A stretch of 64,000 bases of DNA from Symbiodinium sp. CCMP2592 (taxonomy: Eukaryota; Sar; Dinophyceae; Suessiales; Symbiodiniaceae): assembly GCA_905221615.1 (NCBI GenBank), contig CAJNDT010005501.1, forward strand, positions 454,501 through 518,500, given 5' to 3'. Each line of letters begins with the position of its first letter. Position 1 is the first letter of the stretch. Made by a program: the position numbers and the translations under genes. Shown here one piece after another: positions 11,545-22,095 of this stretch. Under the pieces are notes generated by a model. The model ran no database searches, had not been told where the DNA came from, and saw nothing but the letters and a program-made list of their open reading frames with translations.

Positions 11545-11635
11545 AGGAAGGAAAGCCTCCCGTCGCCACCCGAGGCTGGGACGCGGCGGTTCGTGCTTCC
11601 TCCTGAGACTCAGCAACCTTTGTCGCCATCATTCC
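11545..11635 (-). CDS. Exon-like island, minus strand
   Basis: The minus-strand frame with an ATG at its start reads MMATKVAESQEEARTAASQP then RVATGGFP. It could be a first exon; composition is coding-like. No family recognised. Confidence 0.3.
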
Positions 11636-12312
11636 ATTTAGAGCTGCTCTCCCTTAAGGATTCCAGACGGATTCTATGGTGTTGACAACGGGTTCGGGGA
11701 TTGCAGGTTTCAGATAAGTTGGCTCGCGCTTTCAGGGTTCGAGAAGCATGAGGGAGCTCTTTCAAAAGCTCGATGGGGCAAATGATCCGGCTTTGTTAGG
11801 TTGTCCTGCTGCACTCTAACTCTAAGGTGTAACTCTCAGCGGCCTCGAGTTTCCATGTTCCCCTAACCCCTGAAGCCGACACCACAAACCCCGAACACCC
11901 TGAACCCTGAACCCGAGACTCTTAACCTCAAGCCCCAAACTCGAAACCCAAAACCCGAAACCTTAAGCCCCTTAAGCCCTAAACCCAAAGCCGCGAGAGG
12001 GGAAGCTGCGAAACTCTCCCTTACTGCTGTTTATTGCATCGAAGGCGGATTATGTCTTAAGCTGTGCTGGGGCTTAGGGTTTAGGGTTTCGGGTTTGGGG
12101 CCCCGCTGCGATTAAAGCGGAGCAACTCTTCATTACTGTAGAACCCTGCAAAAGGCACTCGTAGTTCTTAGACTTAGAAAGTCCGAAGCCTCCACAACGA
12201 CAAAGGAAACCCAACCTGCAACCAAAACCTCCCCCAACCAAACACATGTAAAAACACCCCTAAACGGTAACGCCAAGCCCAAAAGCTCCAAACCCTAAAC
12301 CCTTAGAAACAC

Positions 12313-12367
12313 GACGGTCCGAGGTGGCCACGGCAGCTTGCACCGATTCAATTGTTCCCATGGAGAC
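12313..12367 (-). CDS. Exon-like island, minus strand
   Basis: It starts after the acceptor CCATCCTCCAG and reads VSMGTIESVQAAVATSDR up to a GT donor (ACC|GTCGTG or CGTC|GTGTTT). About 55 bp. No family recognised. Confidence 0.3.
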
Positions 12368-12537
12368 CTGGAGGATGGCATAGCCCTAAACCCGAAACGC
12401 CACATCCCTGATGACCCGTACAGCACAACATGCGACAACCATTTTTGATATAGGGGCCTTAATAGTTACCTATACTCTTTTAGGCTCAAGAAGGCCCAGT
12501 GTGCGCGCCCAAAGCAATAAAGCCCAGACCATCCTAC

Positions 12538-12760
12538 GCCCGAAACCCTAAAGCTTAAAACCCTAAATTCCTAATCCCTAAACCCCAACCCCTAAAACCC
12601 TAAATCCGAAACCCTGAGTCCAAAGGCTTGAATACACCTAAACCCGAAACCCAAAGCCCTAAAACCCTGAATCCCTAAACCCTAAACCCCAAGCCCGAAA
12701 TCCCTAAATCTCAAGTCCCTGACCCGAAACCCTAAACCCTAAAACCCTAAGCCCAAACAC
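12538..12760. repeat. Telomere-like CCCTAAA block
   Basis: Degenerate CCCTAAA, CCCGAAA and CCCTGAG heptamers in the C-strand sense. Confidence 0.9.
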
Positions 12761-12838
12761 AGCGGGCTTTGCGCCTTGGGTGTTTAGTGTCTCAGGGCTC
12801 TGTCGGGTTCAGACACATTAAAACCAAACTCACTGCAG

Positions 12839-12905
12839 AACTCGCTCACTTTTCGCATTAAGAGACTGAGGGCCCTCGGAGACAAGAGTCTGGAAATAGC
12901 ACATG
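12839..12905 (+). CDS. Exon-like island, plus strand
   Basis: It follows the acceptor CTCACTGCAG and reads NSLTFRIKRLRALGDKSLEI then AHG. The basic, helical look suggests coding; the donor is unclear. It is followed by GGGTTTCGG-type DNA. Confidence 0.35.
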
Positions 12906-14031
12906 GAATTTGAGGGTTTCGGTGTGTAGCTTACGCTGTTGGGTCTCGGCTTCGGGATTTCTAGGATTTACATGCTATGTTGAGGGTAATGCGAAAGCCA
13001 AGGGCTACCACTACCACGGAAATGCATTCATGGATTAGCCTAACTCTACTATTGTTTTCCCAAAAATCCCCATTTTAACTGTTAAGGCTCCTATACTACG
13101 CTTGCGTTTGAATCGTTTGTGCCCATCATAGGAGGCGGCGCAAGCTGGAACCCAACACAGACATACAAAATAGTTGCCAGGGGATCTCAGCACGCATTGA
13201 AACCGATTTCAACGAAAGTATCAGCGCACCTTGACGGCGCTTCTCTAACGAATTGAAGCCATCTTGCTCACAAACAACCATGATTTGAATCGGGCTGGGT
13301 ATGGTGGGAAACCGTTGCTTTGACCAACCCCAACATACAACTGGACTGTGGTTTTGAAGTCTGTTTCAGTGCCTTGCTTCGAAGAGGATGTTAACAGGGG
13401 TCTACTGAAAGACGCCTTGAACGAGCCCGGCTTTGAAAGCCTTTATTGGGCTGCCCCCACAGCTCTCTCAACACAGGTTGAATAAGGTCTCAAGAAGGGT
13501 TGTGACAGAACAACAGCGGTGCTAATCATGTATACCAAAAGTCTGCATCGTACTTACACCACTGAGCCTCAGCCTGATGATAACCAGCGATGCCATCATC
13601 ATCATATCAGCCCATATACAAAGACCCTGAACCCCGAACCTGAGAACCGAAACCCTAAACCTTAGACTCCTAGACCCTCGCCCCTGAACCCGAAATCCCA
13701 GAGCAGCCGACCCGGCACCTTAACCCTGGGACCGGCCCAAAGAACCCGAAACCCACTGGATCTGAGGCCAGCGCGTGCTCACGGTCGAAGCACAAAACCA
13801 CGGCCAAGAAACAGAAAATCAGAGAAAAAGAGAAGCCGTGTCTTCTGTGTCGGTATGCTGGCCTCGGGTCTTAAACTTCCTGAGGGCCCCCCACCCCACC
13901 GAGCTGCCTCGGAAGGAAGGAGGGCTAGAGGCGACGTGGATGATTCGGGATCATAGCTGCTACATGGGCTGATGCATTCTTAAAAACGGCCAGGGACCCA
14001 TAATTTTGTGAGCTGCTGTCTGGTTCCACAG
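12906..14031. other. No gene recognised
   Basis: Unique-looking DNA at 12960-13600, then C-sense heptamer remnants at 13620-13750. A frame at 13890-13968 (ELPRKEGGLEATWMIRDHSC) could be part of an exon but has no clear splice site. Confidence 0.3.
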
Positions 14032-14097
14032 GAGATTGACCGTCTGGGCGCGAGCCAAGGGGACGGCGATCAAGATGCTGCCTCGGGGAGCCTGAAA
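14032..14097 (+). CDS. Exon-like island, plus strand
   Basis: It follows a strong acceptor (CTGTCTGGTTCCACAG) and reads EIDRLGASQGDGDQDAASGS then LKP. The 3' end is not defined. C-sense telomere-like DNA precedes it and G-sense follows it, as at 9936. Confidence 0.45.
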
Positions 14098-14197
14098 CCC
14101 AAATCCTGCAACAACTTGTTGTTTGTTTCCTCAGGTTTAGGGTTGCTTTTCTGATGGCTGCGGTTTAGGTTTAGGATTTCAGGTCGAGGGTTCTTAG

Positions 14198-14312
14198 AAA
14201 GACCCTAAACCCCTAAACCCCTAAACCCCTAAACCCCTAAACCCTAAACCCTAAACCCTAAACCCCCAACCCGTAAACCCCTAAACCCTAAACCCCTAAA
14301 CCTTAAACCCTA
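14198..14312. repeat. Telomere-like CCCTAAA block
   Basis: Rather regular CCCCTAAA and CCCTAAA units, preceded at 14143-14190 by G-sense units, so the two could pair. Confidence 0.9.
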
Positions 14313-14402
14313 TGGTCGGTGGTATGCGCACGCCCAGTCCATCGATCGACACATCCAATGCATAAACCCAAGCGCTCCACTCGCCGACGCCCCAAGCAGT
14401 AA

Positions 14403-14535
14403 ATTAGAATAGGGTTTTGGGGGTTCCTTATTATATGGTTCATGATATAAATCCTGCATGACCTTAAGGACCCTAAACTATGGGAATTATGGTATATTCC
14501 TTATTCTGGGTAATGCAGGATTTTGTCCATCCACC

Positions 14536-14580
<45 letters not shown>

Positions 14581-14610
14581 TTATAATGGGCCCCAAAACC
14601 CTATTCTAAT
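14403..14610. repeat. Palindromic element with nested GTA repeat
   Basis: The inverted termini are ATTAGAATAGGGTTTTGGGG and CCCCAAAACCCTATTCTAAT (20 bp, perfect). A GTA microsatellite of about 45 bp (14537-14581) sits inside. A solo left end occurs at 31912. Confidence 0.9.
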
Positions 14611-16070
14611 GACAGTGGCCTCTAGATTATACTTAATAACCACACTCACCTGACTGATACAACCCCCTCCCATACATACAGATAGCACCAGGGTCCGAAA
14701 CATAGGCTCAACTGCGGTTTACCCTAAACGCAACGCCTTAGGGTTTCGGAGCTCAGGCTCCAGAGCCCCCCAGAATCCAAAACAAATGCATCCTGAATCC
14801 ACATGCCCCGACTCCGGCCCGGAGAAAAATGGCGTTCCAATGCAAACCCTACATCACGCATGCCAGGCCTTGCAAAGAAGCATCTTTGTAAGTCTTATAG
14901 AATTTCTATACAAGCTGAGACGAAAGCCATGGACATGCTTCGACTACCTCTACAGAAATCCTTTAAAAATCTTACGAAGTCCTTCGAAACCCCCGGGCTT
15001 TTCCCCGAAATGTCATCTCTTCCGACGCTTCTCTGGCGGCGGTGCTGTGCCGTCCTCGTCCTGGGGCTTCGGGCTTGAAGCTTGAAAGCACAAGGTCTCG
15101 CGCTTTAGGGGGTTGAAGGCTGCTTTGCGTCATCAGATTTAATGTTTTCGGCCCCAGGCTTCGGGGTTTAGGGTTCAGGGGGTTGATTTTTGCACTTGGG
15201 GCGCAATGCTTCAGAGATTGATCTGGGTTTAGCTCTATGGCTGCTGAATGGCTTCGGGCTCATTGCATCTGAATATCTGGCCAATTCCAGCAGCCACAAA
15301 GCCTGCTATGGCGTCTACAGACCTGCCAGCCGTGACATGACTCCCGGGGACTCAAACCTGACACCGGTTTCAAGCAGCTACACCCATGGCCCTAGAATCC
15401 CAAACCAAAATTCAAAAATCCCAGTTGAATGCACAAGTCGCCATTGTCCTCCATGCAAAAGCGCGGTGAATAAGCAGGAATACTATTCTTCCTCAGGGTT
15501 CCCTAGTACACCTGTTCTAACTATTCAGGCCCCTGCAGATTTCTGCCGCTTCTCGGCGCTCTGCCTGGCGCAAAGTCATGGGACGTCTGTGAAGAAAAAC
15601 GAAGAGCGTCCCAAGAGTTTGCGGCTCAAGGGCTCGTAGTGTTTAGGATTTTTAGGGTATCTTTTACGGTTTCGGGTGAAGGTTGGTCTCTTCGACGAGA
15701 GTTACGATTAAGGGTGAGTCCTTCAGAAGGGTTAGTAGCACTTAAGGATATTCTCCTTGTGGTTAGGAACAGGCTAGCTTCCACAAGGATTTTGATTTTA
15801 CGGGATTATGACTTACGGATGGCCGGTTCAGTGTTTAGGCTCTAAGGGTTTGAGGGTTTATGGGCTACAGGGTTAAGAACAGGCTTCCTTCAGCATTTCA
15901 AAATCAGGGGGGTTGTGAATGTGCAGGTCCTGATTTTACGAATCTTGCCGTATTAGGAATTAGGAAGGGCCGGGGCGATATGCCTTCGAAGAACTCATTC
16001 TTCGAAGAAGCCTAAGCCTCAAACCCGTAACTACAGCTTAAAGCCTCGACCCCCTAATTACACTTGGGTA
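14611..16070. other. No confident gene
   Basis: A frame at 15533-15636 follows a CCCTGCAG acceptor and reads FCRFSALCLAQSHGTSVKKN; this is weak. The rest is heptamer remnants and unique DNA. Confidence 0.3.
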
Positions 16071-16151
16071 GTTGTCAAAATTAAGGTCCCTTTTTGGGTG
16101 CCTTAAGTACTAGTATAATAGGACCCAACAAGGGACCCTAATTTTGACAAC
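16071..16151. repeat. Palindromic element, 81 bp
   Basis: The inverted termini are GTTGTCAAAATTAAGGTCCC and GGGACCCTAATTTTGACAAC. It lies at the left edge of the tandem gene array. Confidence 0.85.
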
Positions 16152-16215
16152 CCCCTACACTTGGACCCTAGCTCTTTGGCTGAACCCTTTAGCGCCACCA
16201 CACGAAGAGAAGTGC

Positions 16216-17987
16216 CCAGTCCCAGGCGCACCGGTCGATCGGGGCGAAGGTGACCTCTAGGTACCTGCCGCTGAATTCGACTGTTTGGGTCGTTCACGTG
16301 CTTTCCTTCTGTGTTAGCACCAACAAAGTTGCATTAACACCTTCATCACCATGTCATCATTGTATGCGTCGCCTTTTTCATGTGAAGCTGATCTTGCTAC
16401 CGGATTTCATGATTAGGTGGAGTTCGTGACATCATCGTCATCATCATCAATATCATCTTTACCATCATCTTAACCTGGGTCCTACAACTGCTGCCCTTCA
16501 CTTACTGAAAACTCCGCACCTAACTCGAAGTCTTAGTCCCTTGTTGGCGACCCTGCCTCTCGCACCAATCTCTCAGCAGCTCCACGTTGCGATTGTCCAG
16601 TTCGGGGTGCTGAGCGTCGCAGGCCGAATGCTTTGTTTTATGATCCGCAACCAAAACACGGGGGACATACGGCTTCTATGCAGTGTCATGCAATTCGAAC
16701 CATGACATTCGTCTTTGCTGCAGCCATGCTGAGATGGCAACGTGCCCCAGGCCTTTGTGCAGTCTCTTCCTGGCATGTTTAGGACTTGCAAGCGTGGGGG
16801 CATTCACATGTCTGAGGTGAACCTTTGTTCATCCAACATGTGGCATATCTAGCGTCTTCGTGATGCAGCTCCATGGACAGCTGATGGTGTACACATTTAA
16901 AGCCTTACCGAGCTCATCGTTTTGTCACATGTGTCAGCAACGCATCATGCCAGCATGGCATACAAAACTGTGTCCCACAAGTCTCGGTGGTTTGATGACT
17001 CACATCTTTCAGAACCTAGTTTACAAACTTAGGCAGTTGGGCCGGTGTCGATTTCTCGCCAGAACAAGGCCGTTGCAATGGTTAGTCAAAAGCACGATCA
17101 TGCTTAATTGAACTGATGGACAAGCTTGCCGGTGATTGCCAAAGAAGCGCGATGTGTGTCCATCATCGGCATGTCGACTGTGTCTCGCAACAAGCGAACT
17201 GTGTCAAGATTCGTTTGCGACTCAGCTTTGGACTGTAGCGAACAGGGGAAAGGACTGTAGCGGACAGGGGAAAGCCAAATGCCAAGAATGGTACCAAAGC
17301 TGCTTTGATGCATCAAACAAGAATCATGCATGACGGTTGCACCTGAATGCTCGGAATCCATTAGCTGCAGTGCGCTCGCCACCACGTTGAACTCACCGAG
17401 TCGACTTTGAGCTGACAGGCCAAAGTCAACAAACAAAGTCGAAAAGACAGAAGACATGACCAAAGACAACGACTTCCAGGAAGAGCGGGGCAATGCCTTG
17501 ACCTGAAGCAACCCGAAACCGTAACATAGACTCACGCCCGACACAGAACACACATGAAAACGAATCAGCAAATACACAATCACTCAAAAAGACATACTGT
17601 ACACAATTGCAAAAAAACTGAGACTTTAAATGGTAAACACGAAAATACGCTAAACCCTAAATCCCTAAGCCCAATTTCCTTTGTACTCTTCTTGCAGTAT
17701 GAAGGCATTTCAGAAAACTAGGGCACCTACTGCATTTAGGGTCCGTACTGGGATGTCTCATCTCTGAATCTCCCATCACACCTTTGCATGCACTCACCCG
17801 GCCCCCGAACCCCACCTCAGCGACTTGAAAAGCTTCATAGCCTTCTCCGTCGCCTGCAAGACGATGTATGGGTAGAGCACTTCAGGTGTAGGATTTGCGA
17901 GTTTGAAACTTGGGACTCGGAGCTTACGATGTGGTCTGCCAGGTTTGTGAACGCCTCGTCAGAAATGCGCAGTTGAGCCGGGAACAT
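16216..17987 (-). pseudogene. Array gene copy T0, diverged and partial
   Basis: This is the left-most copy of the array gene. Exon 1 (17928-17987, MFPAQLRISDEAFTNLADHI) and exon 2 (17816-17853, ATEKAMKLFKSL) are intact with good splice sites. I do not find exon 3. Exon 4 (16742-16769) is identical in its 28 bases to the other copies, splice sites included. Exon 5 (end at 16552) keeps HPELDNRNVELLRDWCERQ with only synonymous changes. Exon 6 (16216-16280) reads YLEVTFAPIDRCAWDW. No terminal exon is found to the left. It may be a diverged gene whose 3' half I cannot see, or a truncated one. Confidence 0.5.
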
Positions 17988-18191
17988 GAATCCGTCCGAA
18001 ACCCTACACCCCTCAATATAGGGGCGTTGATGATTAGCGCAGGGTGTCGGGGTGCATAATACTACGGGACTGAAACGGGATACTATTCATTTTTCAAGCC
18101 CCGGCCCCTCAAGCCCTGAAGTCCCGAACGTCGAAACTCGAAAACCACCCCTGAACTCCTAAAGCCTACACCCTAGAACCCTGGAGCTCCT

Positions 18192-21100
18192 CTAAACAAC
18201 CGTCAAAACACCACTAGTGCTCCCTAAGAACACCTCAAAAACATCCGGAAGCTTGAAACTCGAACGGATTCCCCTGGCACGCCTCGCCTCGGACTTGTCC
18301 ATCGCCTTCAACTTTCCCACGAGGGCTCTGGCGGTGTCATTCATGTCCTGCAGAAGAGGGTCGGGGATTGACGGGTCGGAGGTTTGGGAGCCAGGGTTCA
18401 CGGAGATCTAAGGGTTCGCAAGTCGCATGGAAAAGTACCACAGGGTTCAACGAACATCGCCTACTTTGGAGAAGTAGCTTCAAAAGACGAGCCCCAAAAG
18501 ACAGACAGACAGAGACGGAGACAGACCAACAGAAAGACAGCAAGACAGACAGACAGGACAGACCGACAGACAAGCAGACAAACAGACAAACATACGGACA
18601 GACAGACAAACAGACACAAGGACAGATGGATGAAGGGACAGACGGACAGGGTCACAGACAGGCAGACACACCCAACACACACATACATACATACACAGAC
18701 GCGCACACTGACGCGATGGAATCTCTCCTGTTCTCGCGTTTCAGACTCCACTCCATTCTGAACCTACGGTTGCTGTCTCGCGTTTAGGGCTTTCTGTGTC
18801 GCTCCGGAGACGTCCGGGTTTAGCTGTTCCCAGTTCCGGTCAAGCTTTACTACTCTTCAAGGGCTCTGGTGTAAAGGCGCGTTGAGGGTAAAGCTTCACG
18901 GTATTGCAGCAGCCGTCTGCACTCGGTTTGGGGTTTGCATCTCTCCAACCGTTTTTGTTTGTTGAGGGGGATGTGCTGTTTCGCCTCCCTTTGGGCATTC
19001 GGGGTGTTCCATCTCCACTCTTGTCGAAGGATGAGCCTGTGCCTAGACCCCTATGTGGCTGTTTCCTGCTGTCAGTTGATGGTGGTGATGACGGCGATGC
19101 GAATGCAAACCAAGAAAGCCCCAAACTCCAAACCTTAAACCCGAGAAATATCAACCCCAAAACCTGAACCGACGAACCAACAACCTCGACCCAAGTTCTG
19201 CACCGGCACATCCCGAAAACCAAACTCCTGAGTATCTCTCACGTGAACCTTCCAGGGTTGCCCCCAGACCCGAGACACTCCAACACCCAAATACTCTAAG
19301 CCACGCCTATCCTTCAGATCATCCTCATCATTTTCTTGCTAGGGATGGAGAGGGACTACTGGGGCGTAAGGAGTTTAGGGTGTCACGGTTTATTGTTGAG
19401 GGGCATTGGGAGTTGGGGGGTTTCTGGGTTCAGAGGCTCGACTGAAATATTTTCTGCCTTCAAAGCGAGTCCTTGTGCATCTTTGGCGCCCTTGGCCGAG
19501 CTCCAAGGTACCTAAACTTGGGTCCGAGGTTTTTGGGGCCCAAAGGTTCTGGTGTATATTACGAGGACTCCAATTGAATCGCGTTGCTGACTGTGCAGGC
19601 CTCCGTATGCATCACAGGGTAATATGAAGCCAGGAATCCTAGTGACTGAATCTGCTTAGGGTGTAGCGCTCTGCACCCGGTGAACCTGACACCCGAAAGC
19701 CTTAAAGATGCCGGACTTGTCCACGCTTAAATGGCCAGCTTACGTCAGATGAAAGGACAGCAAGGCGTGTCTGGGAGCTTCGGAGGGCCTAACCCACATC
19801 AGTACCGCCAAAGGTCTAACTGTGATTCTCAGGCTGCCCCCCTTTCAAAAAAAAGGGCCGACGTCTTGAGCCCCCCCAAAGCCCCTGGGCTCTGACGCCA
19901 GTGCCCCAAAGCCATGGATTTGGAGGCTTCCGAAAATTAGGGGTACCGTATTTTGAAGTCCTGAAAATGAGGATCCTACTATTTAGGGTACTATCTTAGG
20001 GTCCCCCTATTTTCGGAAACTCCTACCTGAGATACATCATGCCAATGAGAAGCTGTGCCCTCTTCGGGTCGAAACGAAAAGATGTCAACATGCATCCAAA
20101 AAGCACAAGGTAGGATGCCCTGTGACAGCGACAGGAGAGCAAAGCAAACGTCTTGCAAGGTCGTGATGCGTGCGGCATACGAAGAACCTGTTCATAGAAG
20201 AGCCTTAAACCCTAAACCCCAAACCCCTACAGCCCCAAAGTCCTTGACCCCCTAAACTCCTGTTCAACCCAAGCTTTTGGCTGAATCTTTAACCCGAAAG
20301 GTGCCCAGTTCCAGGCGCACCGGTCGATCGGGGCAAAGGCGACATTCAGGTTCCTTCCGTTGAGTTCAATGGCTCTCTTGGTTTCTCAAAAGTTTGCCTT
20401 CTTTTCTAACGCCCGAGCTGCTAAACTTAAATTGAGATTTAGGGCTTTGGGTTCAGGCTTTGACTCGTGGCAGAAACTGCGGCTGAAAAAGGCAACGACA
20501 TGCCGTTGTGCCGTGTCATCACCATGTAACACCTTCATCACCATGTCATCATCGGTCTTCATCATGAGTTGGAGTCCGCGACAGCCTCATGATACTCATC
20601 TTTACCATCCTCTGAACCTGCGGCCTGCAACTGCTACCCTCAGTGACACGTTCGTCTCACTTACTGAAGACTCTGTCTGCTCATAACTCGAAGTCTTAGT
20701 CTCTAGTTGGCGACCCTGCCTTTCGCACCAATCTCTCAGCAGCTCCACATTGCGGTTGTCCAGCTCGGGGTGCTGAGCGTCGCAGGCCGAACGATTTATT
20801 CTGTGAACCACCACCAGGACATTGGCAAGATACGGCTTCTGTGCCGTGTCATTAACTTATTCGTCTTTGCTGCAGCCATGCTGAGATGGCAACGTGCCCC
20901 AGGCCTTTGTGCAGTCTCTTCCTGGCACGTTTAGGACATGGAAGCGTGGGGACATTCATATTTGTGAGGTGAACCTTCATGTCACCCGCTTACCTAGCGG
21001 CTAGGACCTAGCGGCTTCACGCCCCGAAACGACACCAGACGGATGCCATACTGAAGTCGTCCTCTACTCTCCAGCAGCACCTCCTGTACCCGTTTAAAGC

Positions 21101-21846
21101 ATTCCCGAAGCTGATCCCTTCTCACATTCGATGGCCATGCATCATGCCGGCATGGTACAAGACCCCGTGGCTTCAGCGCTCATACTAATGCACAACCTTT
21201 TCGGCCGAGACTTTGATAGAACACCATCACTTGAGAAATGCACCCTGCACTAGGTTCCTTGATGACTCGAATGGGTAGTTTGGAGCCATCAACATCCAAA
21301 CGACTGTGAAAGTAGTGCCGCAGCCTGAAAATTGCCGTAACCACAGCACCCCACAACCTGAAGCTCAAACCGCGACCCGGAACTGTGATATAGTCAACCG
21401 ATCCACCCGAAAAAACAAAGCAAAAACTAAGATACATAAAACAGGCAAACAAAGAGGAGATCCGAGAGTTTAAACCCCGAAGCCCTGAAATCCCTTGAAC
21501 CTCCCTGGCCGGAACCTCCCTAGACCCTACATTCCTGTGATCTCTGCTTCGCAACATGAAAGAATCTGACAAAATGAGGGTACATTCTGTGCTTGGGGTC
21601 CGTACCGGGATGCGCTATCTCTGAATCTCACCTTTATTTTGCATGCACCCACCCGCCCCCCGCCCCCCGACCCCTACCTCAGCGACTTGAAAAGCTTCAT
21701 AGCCTTCTCCGTCGCCTGCAAGACGATGTGCGGGTACACCGCTTCAGGTGTAGGATGTGCCAGTTTGCTTGGGACTCGGAGCTTACGATGTGGTCTCCTA
21801 GGTTTGTGAACGCCTCGTCAGAAATGCGTAGTTGAGCCGGGAACAT
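18192..21846 (-). CDS. Array gene copy T1, unknown protein
   Basis: Exon model on the minus strand: 21787-21846 (ATG; 20 codons), 21678-21715, 21197-21324, 20894-20921, 20715-20800, 20305-20372, 20027-20187, then unresolved sequence, then terminal exon 18192-18347 ending in TAG. All seven 5' exons join in phase (569 nt). Donors are GTAAGC, GTAGGG, GTTGTG, GTTGCC, GTCGCC, GCACCT and GTAGGA; every acceptor ends in AG. Segments include MFPAQLRISDEAFTNLGDHI, RLDVDGSKLPIRVIKEPSAG, HPELDNRNVELLRDWCERQ, NLNVAFAPIDRCAWNW, SFRFDPKRAQLLIGMM and, at the C-terminus, DMNDTARALVGKLKAMDKSE. I do not recognise the family. No signal peptide or membrane segment is visible. One or more exons between 18348 and 20026 remain unplaced; a candidate acceptor is near 18920. 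Confidence 0.7.
18498..18690. repeat. ACAG microsatellite in unit A
   Basis: Imperfect GACAGACA repeats followed by CACACACATACATACATACA. It is repeated at about 22402-22594 and 26311-26513 in the next units, with small length changes, and in diverged form at about 30290-30470. The Asp/Arg/Thr/Gln-rich and Cys/Val/Ser-rich frames are artefacts. It falls within the unresolved intron region of the array gene. Confidence 0.95.
19928..20018. repeat. Palindromic element inside array gene, unit A
   Basis: The inverted termini are TTCCGAAAATTAGGGG and CCCCCTATTTTCGGAA, 91 bp in all. On the minus strand it begins 8 nt downstream of the exon-7 donor (AG|GTAGGAG), so it sits in the very start of the intron. 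It also occurs at 23838-23928 and 27752-27842. Confidence 0.9.
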
Positions 21847-22095
21847 GAATCCGTCCGAAACGCTACACCCCTTAATATAGGGGGGCGTTGATAATCAAAG
21901 CGGGGTGTCGGGGTGCAATATACTACAGTATAACTACGGGACTGAAACGGGATACTATTCCTAAGTATTCCGACGTCTGTGTCCCACTCCACACTCCCCA
22001 AGCCCTGGCCCCTCAAGCCCTGAAGTCCCGAACGTCGAATCTCGAAAACCGCCCCTGAACTCCTAAAGCCTACACCCTAGAACCCTGGAGCTCCT

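Noticed and set aside
12470..12496. CTTTTAGGCTCAAG resembling the 3' end of the spliced leader
   Set aside because: It has a substitution and lacks the 5' half of the leader. No gene follows.
18337..18787. Long frames over the ACAG repeat (Cys/Val/Ser-rich or Asp/Arg/Thr/Gln-rich)
   Set aside because: They are translations of a microsatellite and are open in several frames on both strands.
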